Of a stretch of DNA of 64,000 bases, positions 55,854 to 64,000 are shown piece after piece. Positions within the stretch are counted from its first letter, which is position 1. Each line of letters starts with the position of its first letter. Source of the DNA: Tetragonia tetragonoides (taxonomy: Eukaryota; Streptophyta; Magnoliopsida; Caryophyllales; Aizoaceae); NCBI GenBank assembly GCA_038025085.1, contig CM076139.1, positions 43,442,807-43,506,806 of the forward strand. The letters run 5' to 3'. The notes under the pieces were generated by a model. That model did not search any database and had not been told where the DNA came from. It saw only the letters and a list, made by a program, of their open reading frames with translations. A program made the position numbers and the translations under genes.

Positions 55854-58800
55854 TTAAACGGATCTCCTCATCCGTAAAGGAGATCGCAAGGAGGGTACTT
55901 GCTCCAAAATTTGACCCCTACGAGCCTGAAGGAGTTGCAGTTGTTGATCAATATCAGAGAGTTCAGTAGATAAAGTTTGATAAATTCCTGCATCTTGTTG
56001 AAGTAATGTGTGAGACTCCTCGAGTTGAGTAGACAACACATTTAAGGCAGCATCTAATGTAGATGCATCGTGAGCATCTCGAATGAACTGGACAAGAACA
56101 TCTACATTGCTAAGAATCAAACCCCTAATCCGTTCAGGAAAAAGGGGTTGAATACTAACAAAGAAGTATTAAATCTCAACCGCAATCTCGACCTTAGAAA
56201 TATCAGATGACAGGGCATCTATTAAACGAAGGTCCTCATCCTTCGAAGGCATGTTTGCAACGGAAGGAGAAGATGAAATATGCGTTGGAATACCTACAAA
56301 AGAGAAGTTATGAGATAAAGAAGAAACGAATGAGCAAAAGTTCATGAATGAGCAGAAGTTTAGAATATAAAAGAATTTTAACCTGTAGCAACCACTGTCT
56401 CAGGTTGTGACGGTTGAACAACCAAGTTTGGCTGTTGATTAAGGGAAGGGTTAGGGGAGGATAGAGATGGATCCTCTAACCTAGAGTTATCTGCTCCAAC
56501 ATCCTCTGAGTCGGATGAAATAACTATTTTCACCCTACCTAAAAATGGAAATAACTCTGTTATTTTAGAAAATAAGGAGAAGAAAAAGAAAGAAGTACAA
56601 ATTCATACTCGAAGGCGAATGAAAAATAGGAGCACGATCAGGAGAAACATGTTCTAATGGAACTGAAGGAGGCGAATGCTCAACTACGGGCTCTACTTGA
56701 GGAAGTAAAAGAGAGAAAATCAGTTTTTAATAAATAGCAAATCAAAAGGTTACTACAAACGGAATGAAGTTCATACCAGATGAATGGATTACTAGAGCCT
56801 GAGAAATAGGCTCCACCACAGGTAAAGGAGAAGAAGAGATGGGTTCAGTTCGAGCAAAAACCGAAAAAGAACCCTCTACATACATACAAATAGGATTAGT
56901 AAGAGATATGTATATAAACATTCATAAAAGAAGAGAATGAGGATAGAAAAATACCTCTACTTCGACGACGCCTAAAAACAAGGGGTTCGTCAGAAGAAGA
57001 ATAACCAAACTCAACTATAGGGTCTGGGGGCACAGAAGATGATCCTCTTCGACTCGAAGAAGGTATATCCCTAGGACGCTTCAAACTAGAAGATGAAGAA
57101 GGCATAGACAAGAGAGAGACCATGTTAAGAGGTACAACGACGAAAGGGGGCACATTGACAGCACCTTCATTTGTTGGCTCCTCATCAGAAAATGCCTCTG
57201 GGACAGGCTACAACCAAACGAAATAAGTTAAAAAAATTCATAAAAGAATTATGAAAAGTAACTTATAAGAGAAAAGAAATACCTCAAGAATAAAAGGAGG
57301 AGAGACAAGAGCTCGAATGGGAGCTAGGTTAGCAGCATTCATAATAGGCTCAGGGTAAAGAATCCCAAGAACAGCTTCAATTCGTGGTCGAAAGGAATCA
57401 GGATGAAGATAAGCGGAAGCAAACCTGTTCCACCATCGAACATATCCAGGCTCAGCACAAGTAGCTCTCACCCAAAGAAGAATCTTCCTCTTACTCCTAT
57501 AGGTTGAGAGAGTACGTTGCTTTCGAAGGAATTGCTCGTGACAACCAGCATCCTCCATTTTCTGACTAACCACATGACCCAGTAAATTGACCCTCGAAGA
57601 CCAGGGGCGATTGAGAGTCTCAATGAAAGGGACAACACAAGTCTGCACCAACCCAAATTGCCTAGCAACAAGCTGGGGATTATAGACTTCTACACCCATC
57701 TCATGGGAACCAACGAAAAAAGGAGGTCACGAGCACATAAAACAGAATTCCAAAAAGATTGACCTTGGTTTTCAGTAATGAGGAAAGGGTTGAAAGAAGA
57801 TAACCACACAGGAACAGTTATTTGGACAGGGTCAACTGCATCAGGAACAACACCTAAATTGCGAGCAGGGTGCCAATTAAAGGAAGAAGGCTTCGAAAGA
57901 AATTCAAGCATAACTCGAGAGAAATCACTTGGGTTAGAAGGGGCACATTTATTAAAAATAGCTTCTGCAACACAGCCCCACTCGTCTCGAGGAGATATAT
58001 TACAATTAATAAGAGAACCCATGTAGTTCTCTATTTCCGTTCAAAGCTGGAGCTCATACTCCTTATCTGATAAAGTGCGGACTAAGGGAGGGTAATATAC
58101 ATGTGCCCAAAAAGTTAAGATCCACAAAGGATAAGTCTACCGATATATTCGAGAAGGGTTAATAACCATTCGACTCAACCCTCGATATAACTGAGCCAAA
58201 AAAAAGGGGCCAAAGGAACAGGACCTTCCATCGAGGCCACATCGGCTGCCAAATGGAGAAAGGTACGACTTATATTACAATCCATACACAACCGACTAAA
58301 AACATAAACTAGGAAAAGAACAACTTCTCCCTTTGTAACAGGACCAGAATGCAACAAAAGGGTACTCATTGCACTCCAGGATTGTTTCTGACCTAACAAA
58401 AGAGAAGCCGGTTTCAAATACTCCTCTTCGACGGCAGGAGAACAATGAATATAGCTAAGCTCTACAAATGACATATCAGGGCTAAGACCAGTGAAAAATG
58501 CTATTTCCTCGAGAGTAACAGTTTGAATACCACTATCCGAAATAAAACAGTTAATGCAGGATTCCAAGACAACAAAATAGCAAGAGATACATTAGCTTCA
58601 AAAGGAATGGTTTGTAAAAGAGTTAAACAAATGAAGTCATAAATTTGGTTGTCCTTCCAGCGACCATGAAAATCACTAAAACGACCAAATCATTTGCGTG
58701 AAAAACTATCCCGAACATCATTTACCCAACCATGAGGGGGGCTTGTTCCTAGAATGTAAGAAGACACGCTCGAAAGTATTACCAGAAAAGAATAAAGAAC

Positions 58801-59097
58801 GACAAGACTGAAAATTAGGAAACACCTGATCGAATCGAGAAAGAAAAACTTCATCTTCTTCCAAGAAAGCTTTCGAATCAAAATTGGGTCCTAACGAGAA
58901 GTCAGGAAGCCCACTTGAAGAGAAAGGAGGTTCAGAAGGGGATATAACCACAGCATTTCGAAGTTGAAGCCTTCAATGAAGGACGATACAAATCAGAATT
59001 GTCCTTGATTATCTGGTAGAGATTAACAACATCTTCAACTTTTTGAAGATTATGAACATCGATCTTTCAAGTCGAGGAAAGGCTCAGAAGTAGCCAT
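55854..59097 (-). pseudogene. PMD gene of element A, antisense to its pol
   Basis: Minus strand, ATG at 59097 (MATSEPFLDL). It is broken soon after, but the order matches element B: FSGNTFERVFLHSRNKPPSW, then LEEIAFFTGLSPDMSFVEL, VVLFLVYVFSRLCMDC, LAADVASMEGPVPLAPF, then INCNISPRDEWGCVAEA, SSFNWHPARNLGVVPD, then YNPQLVARQFG, VVPFIETLNRPW and SYLHPDSFRPRIEAVL-like. The C-terminal exons are Ser/Arg-rich (SSSLKRPRDIPSSSRRG, 57120-56950) and end in a helical segment (STQLEESHTLLQQDAGIYQ, to 55854), a possible coiled coil. Several stops and frameshifts. PMD proteins are plant-specific; the role of a copy carried antisense in a retrotransposon is unknown. Confidence 0.82.
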
Positions 59098-59203
59098 TGA
59101 TGACAAAGAGAACAGGGAGAAATTGAAGATAAAGAGTTTTTTGAGTATTTAGGGCGCAATTTGAAGAGAGAGAAAGCGGTGAGAAACGAAGAAGTTAGAA
59201 AAG

Positions 59204-59212
59204 TTATTTATA
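59204..59212 (-). promoter_or_regulatory. TATA box of the PMD gene in element A
   Basis: TATAAATAA on the minus strand, 107 bases before the ATG at 59097, the same distance as in element B. It is followed by the conserved leader TTCGTTTCTCACCGCTTTCT. Confidence 0.6.
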
Positions 59213-59366
59213 ATGGCGGTAGTCATCATTAACTGAAAAACACGACTACCCATGACCAATGAAGGGACACTTGCAAAGACGGTTGTACCATCAAAGTGCG
59301 GGAAACGAAGCGTCAACAGTAGTACAGTACAATAATACAAAATAAACTCGAAAGGTTTATATGTGT

Positions 59367-59381
59367 ATTAGGGGGCGCAGT
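59367..59381 (+). other. Polypurine tract of element A
   Basis: ATTAGGGGGCGCAGT before TGTTACACAC. Confidence 0.75.
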
Positions 59382-59491
59382 TGTTACACACAAAATAAAA
59401 TGGACTTAGAGTACAATAGATAAATTGGCCAAAAAAGGTGAAAGTCAAACATATAAAAAGTCCTTGAAAAGTCTTTATAAAAATAAAGACA

Positions 59492-59495
<4 letters not shown>

Positions 59496-59564
<69 letters not shown>
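59496..59564. repeat. (TA)n microsatellite in the element A 3' LTR
   Basis: Pure TA, about 68 bp. The same LTR position has only a short run in the 5' LTR. Confidence 0.95.
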
Positions 59565-59565
<1 letters not shown>

Positions 59566-60209
59566 GAAAAGCAGTATACAAAAATCAGTTTGTACGAAAG
59601 AAGGATACGAATATCAGTTGAAAAGAAGAAATACAAAGGAAGTCAAGAGAAGTGGAAACGTAAGGAAAGTTGGACACTAGCATGAAGGAAGTGGACAAGG
59701 AAAATAACTGCAATATCATGGGTAGTTATTTCAGATCCCTATAAATACAAGAAGAGACAGAAGAACAATGCAGCAGAGCTCATATTGACAAGACGTCACA
59801 AAATACACATTAGAGTAGTGTTAGTGTATCTTAGGAGTAGATTATCAGTAGGCTCTTCGAGCAAGTGTAAGCGGTTACTCAGCAATGGCGCCTTCTTTTG
59901 AGGTATAATTGCTTTATCTTTTGTTTTGTGCCTTGAATCGAATGTGTGCCTTACTCTGATCGAATGAAGTATGTTTGAGATTTCAACCTAATCTTGTTGT
60001 TTTAAAGTTCCAATTTATGCTTGTCTGTGTGACTTTCTGTTGAGAATACGAAAATAACTGTCATTGTTGATAAGTGTCCGCCTTTGACCAAGAAGTGTTG
60101 GGGGTGGAGGAGCGGGTTCGAATAGGGAGCGGCCTGTTCCAAGATAGTCCTCGCTCCTTTTTAGGATCGTTTAGGTTGCGTAGGGCTGCCCTTATAGATT
60201 GCTTGTGAC

Positions 60210-60503
60210 TAGACCTGGCAAACGGGTCGGACATGTCGGGTTTCGGTCGGTCAAATACGGGTCGGGTCAAATACGGGTCGGGTTAAATACGGGTCGGGTC
60301 AAACACATCGGGTCAAATACGGGTTCGGTTTCGGGTTACCCAATGAGTTTGACAAATATTATCTCACAACATTCGGGTTCGGATCGGGTCATTTCGGTCT
60401 CGTGTCATTTCGGGTTTGAATCTTGTCGGGTCGGTTTCGGTCGGATCTTTGGCGGGTCGGGTTCGGATCGGTCATCGAGTCGGGTCAGTTTTTGCCAGCT
60501 CTA
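60210..60503. mobile_element. Non-autonomous hAT-type element, 294 bp, inside the LTR
   Basis: Ends TAGACCTGGCAAACGGGTC and, inverted, TAGAGCTGGCAAAAACTGAC. Flanked by the 8-bp duplication CTTGTGAC (60202-60209 and 60504-60511). The left LTR of element A has the uninterrupted GCTTGTGACCCC site. The interior is a GC-rich series of GGGTCGGGTCAAATACGG variants. No ORF of its own. Confidence 0.93.
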
Positions 60504-60535
60504 CTTGTGACCCCTAAGTACTAAGCACAGCAACA

Positions 60536-60730
60536 CTAGGATCCAATTTTCATGAGAGGACCAAGTACCTCGACACATTGACTGTCGTTTTGCAACAGAA
60601 AATGGTTATGCAAGGTTTGCTTCTGTTGAATACTCAGAGCTTTTTGCTCCTCCAAATCTTAGCTTAATTGCTAATGTCCTCAACAAGATCTTACCTTCTT
60701 CTCAGCATTGGTCTCAATAGCACACGCTGA
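60536..60730 (+). pseudogene. Ty1/Copia RNase H end, right half
   Basis: NFHERTK at about 60548, an 8-base insertion-like shift, then RHIDCRFATENGYARFASVE and YSELFAPPNLSLIANVLNK to a stop near 60718. The HERTKHIDCHF motif ends Copia RNase H and continues the VDNQSAFHIAK piece at 25930. So this is the right border of the site where element A inserted. Confidence 0.8.
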
Positions 60731-60986
60731 GAGTATCCCATCCAACGAGCTCCAACCTATTCCTCACCTGTGGAACTCACAAGCTTCCCTCCTCCCTAGT
60801 AATTACAGTTTGTCAAAATTCTTGCAGTATATTCTACTCTCCTCCTCACTCAGCTTGATCACATTATTCTGCTGATCCGAAAAACGCAATGCCACATAGC
60901 AACATCATTCCTCTCCCGTTCTCTTCCTCTGCTTCTTTTCTTTTAAACAACTAAACAAGATTCATGAAATTGAAGAATATATGGCA
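60731..60986. other. Flank with no feature recognised
   Basis: Probably Copia LTR-proximal remnant. No LTR end is visible. Confidence 0.4.
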
Positions 60987-62221
60987 CTAGGTGTATGTCC
61001 CGTGCGATGCACGGGCTTGTAGTTTATCATTAAAAAATATATTTTAAATGATATCAAGAAAATAGGTTAATGATTTATCAATACCGTCAATAATAGTTAA
61101 TATGAAGTTACCCGTACAAACCAAAGTTGTGCTATGTGAGTATAAAATTGCTTTATGTGACATACAATAATAATTGCTTAGATTTAAATGATAAGTTAAA
61201 TTTATATTTTTTCACACTTTAAAAAAGAATTCAAACAAATAGTTAAATGACATATTTACAACAGCGCACCATCTTGATATAATGTTCCTTGGGGACCGTT
61301 AAATTTATACATTCGTCTGCTTATTTAGTCCATAAATTTATCTACCGAACTTATTAATAGCCAATATACTAATATTGATTTTTATCTCTCTTTGATTTAT
61401 ATGTTTTTTTATATAAAATTACTTATGTGTCATGTAATGTGTTATGACAACGGTTTGATCCATGTAGATAGAATAATTTCCTTTCTTTTTTATACTTAAA
61501 AGAATATCGAAGAAAACAGTGTTTAAACCTACTTTATTCAATATCGAAGAAAACAGTGTTTAAACCTACTTTATTCACATTATTTTACCAAATTAGCTTA
61601 TTGCTCCATCTCCATGAACCATTACTTTTGTTGGGGTATAGAATCACTATGAAGATTAGATGCATATATAATACGTTAGTTTATTAGTTAGTTTTAAAGT
61701 CTTTATGCATTTATTACTTTGACTACTTTACCTTGTTAAATTCTTATATCTAGTTTTTGGTATAGTTCAGTTTAAGGTTTAATTATGTTCATGTATCCTT
61801 CACTCAAATAAATAAATAAAAATATTTATGTATCCTATTTATTAATATTATAATATGGTTCATATCCTTATTAATTGGTTAACCTGGCATTAGCTTTTGA
61901 ATATAATGATGATTGGACATGGCGACATGCAAAACACGTGTGAATACAACAACGCTATGATCAACTTTTATATAGGATCATTTTATAGTATGTTTTTTTT
62001 TCGAAAATTCATACGCCAAAAACTTTGTTCAAGAAAATAGTTAAGTGATAGGTTTACAATTAACTACCATTTTCACGTGCTCAGTCAATCGAAATATTAA
62101 TACCTCTACAAGCTTGTGTAATTCCATAACTCTCTACCATGACAATACCCATTACTAACGTTTTTGTTTCTCGTTGGTATACATTGTATTAAAATTATAA
62201 ATAATATTTTTTCATTTAAAA

Positions 62222-62700
62222 GAAATTTATGTTTAATGTCATGTATTATGCAGCAATTGTTTGGATCCACATGGCCAAACTAATTTCCTATTTTTCTAAT
62301 TAAAAGAAATTGGTTTAAAAAAATAATAGTTATATTTACACCAATTTTACTTAAATGTCATATATTATACAGCAATTGTTTGGATCCACATGGCCAAACT
62401 AATAATTTACTAATTTTATAATTAAAAGAAATTGGTTAAAAAAAATAATAGTTATATTTACACCAATTTTACTTAAATATTATACTAATTTACTACATTT
62501 ATCCATCTTCATGGAGAATCACTTATAATTTTGTTTAATGTCATGTATTATGCAACGGTTGTTTATTTGGGTCCATGTAGACAAATTAATCTTTTATTTT
62601 TCTAATTAAAAAAATACTAAAAAAATAATTATGTTTACAATTACCTTACTTAACTATTCTACTAATCTATATATTTATCCATCTTCATGGAGAATCATTA
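62222..62700. repeat. Internal tandem repeats of the Helitron-like element
   Basis: Two copies of a 120-bp unit with CAGCAATTGTTTGGATCCAC and TTACACCAATTTTACTTAAA, followed by a diverged unit; CATTTATCCATCTTCATGGAGAATCA-like sequence recurs near 62500 and 62680. Confidence 0.85.
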
Positions 62701-62982
62701 AAAATTTCAGATGTATAATCTACCAAAACATGGATTATATATATTAGGACTATTTTCTCTTATAAATTAGATTCGTTGTACCTAGTTTTTAGTATAATTT
62801 ATTTTAAGTTCATGTACCATATTTATGAAATTAATAATGTTCATGTATCGTAATTAATTAGATAACATAGTTCATGTGTTGTCATTAATTATTTGGATGA
62901 CATGGCATTGCTTTTAGATATGATGATGACTGGGATAGTGACATGGCATGACACGTGTCAATACAGCGACTGTCATGATCCA

Positions 62983-63086
<104 letters not shown>

Positions 63087-64000
63087 TGGAGTGCTGGACA
63101 TGTCTTTAAGTGTGTATTGAGTTGGAAAATTCAGCTGAACTTTGGAAGAGTCTGACACTGCAACACTCATCAGTCATCAGTATGTGTTTCGTCTTGTGAA
63201 TCAATAGGTCTTATGTGGGTCGGTTCTATCCCGTGAGGTGTGGGAGGGAAAGAGAAGAGAAAGAGGGGAGGGGAAATGTAAGACGCCGTATCTCATAGGT
63301 CTGCCCTATACAAGTTTCTGTCACAAACGAGGTAGCTAATTAGTTCGCGGGAAGCTTCTGAAGCTTCGGCGATTCAGTGACTTTGCAGTTCTAAAAAGCA
63401 TGGCTTCTCTTGAGTAATGTTGATAGGCTAGGATGGTTCCTGAAGCTCATCTGTAATAATGTATTTAGCTATGGGGGTTTACAACAATGGTTCAAAATTA
63501 TGGATTAATGAAAAAAAGGTATTGATACTTAACTTTTTAGTGACATTAGTATTTACTAATTCATATTAGTGGAAGAACATATAGTGTGATTGACTTCAAT
63601 AAAGTGTACTATATTTTTAAACACAATGGAAAATGTCTGTCACTGGATTTAAGTTCGTGGGGGGATGGCGCTTAAAGTTAACATCACGTGCAAGCCCTCG
63701 TGGAACCTTTCACATGCCTAGCTAGACACACACGTGCAGTCATTAAGGTTAATGTTAAGCTAATAAATGTGTGATAATGAGTGATAAGTGGTCTTCTACT
63801 TAGTGATAATGAGTAATTAACTAATTGCATAAATAATCTAGTCTCATATCCTATGAATATGATATGTCCAATTATTATGAAGTGCTTAGTTCGTGTCCAT
63901 TTTGAAGTGAAGAACCAAAGAAAATGGTAAAGTACTCCACATGTACTCCTGCTCTTCGAGTTTGGGGTGTACAGTGGCATACCTTCCACTTGTTCCATCA
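63087..64000. other. Right flank, no gene recognised
   Basis: Includes a purine-rich stretch (63240-63280). A minus-strand ORF at 63684-63998 has no domain signal. Could be low-copy intergenic DNA. Confidence 0.4.

Larger units (their letters stand above)
25931..60535 (+). mobile_element. Element A: Tat-lineage Ty3/Gypsy retrotransposon, 34.6 kb with nested insertions
   Basis: Two plus-oriented LTRs (25931-26829 and 59382-60535) flank a primer site, gag, protease, reverse transcriptase, integrase, an antisense PMD gene and a polypurine tract. It is inserted in a Copia RNase H gene whose halves lie at 25262-25930 and 60536-60730. The reverse transcriptase is interrupted by element B at 31681-52736. 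Without B, A is about 13.5 kb. The 5-bp target duplication is not clean (CAAGT against CTAGG), and the left LTR start is altered by GGAAC repeats. Every coding module is broken. Confidence 0.9.
59382..60535 (+). repeat. 3' LTR of element A
   Basis: Starts TGTTACACACAAAATAAAATG and ends CTAAGCACAGCAACA. It contains (TA)n at 59496-59564, a TATA box at 59740-59747 and the 294-bp hAT-type insertion at 60210-60503. Otherwise it matches the 5' LTR. Confidence 0.92.

Noticed and set aside
60199..60510. Plus-strand 103-codon ORF
   Set aside because: It is produced by GGGTCGG-rich repeats of the 294-bp hAT-type element and its flanks.
63684..63998. Minus-strand 104-codon ORF at the right edge
   Set aside because: No domain signal, promoter or leader; length is within chance for AT-rich DNA.

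Overview
The window is plant nuclear DNA, most likely eudicot, and consists almost entirely of transposable elements nested in one another. The support is plant-specific families: Tat-lineage and chromovirus Ty3/Gypsy retrotransposons, plant mobile domain (PMD) genes, a FAR1-type Mutator-like transposase, Ty1/Copia fragments, hAT-type non-autonomous elements and a Helitron-like element. I found no intact host gene, no rRNA and no CRISPR array. The species cannot be named from this sequence.

Left block (1-9524): the 3' half of a Tat-lineage retrotransposon, called D. It holds the end of pol, two genes on the opposite strand (an unnamed plant transposon protein and a seven-exon PMD gene, both broken), a tandem repeat field with a 547-bp hAT-type element in it, a polypurine tract and a 1.6-kb 3' LTR. 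Three arrays of short GC-rich palindromes each lie just upstream of a TATA box.

Middle-left block (9525-25260): gene-poor. It holds three miniature inverted-repeat elements, a decayed minus-strand LTR element without recognisable pol (E), a FAR1-type Mutator element (16143-19512) with a deleted transposase and a tRNA-like sequence, a LINE RNase H scrap, exon-like pieces resembling an exosome subunit, a 1.16-kb inverted-repeat element and two Copia fragments joined head to head.

Nested block (25262-60730): a plus-strand Copia element is split by Tat element A (about 25931-60535). A's reverse transcriptase is split by a second member of the same family in reverse orientation, B (31681-52736, 5-bp target duplication AGGTG). 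B is split by a chromovirus, C (40626 to about 52606), with 3.4-kb LTRs. C's right LTR is truncated and fused to a scrap of B's LTR, so B's gag end is missing. A and B both carry a PMD gene antisense to pol, each with its own TATA box. A's right LTR also contains a 294-bp hAT-type element whose empty site survives in A's left LTR.

Right block (60987-64000): a putative non-autonomous Helitron, then about 0.9 kb with no recognisable feature.

All protein-coding regions carry stops or frameshifts. The most interesting recurring theme is the association of Tat retrotransposons with antisense PMD genes that have their own promoters, together with the palindrome arrays of element D.
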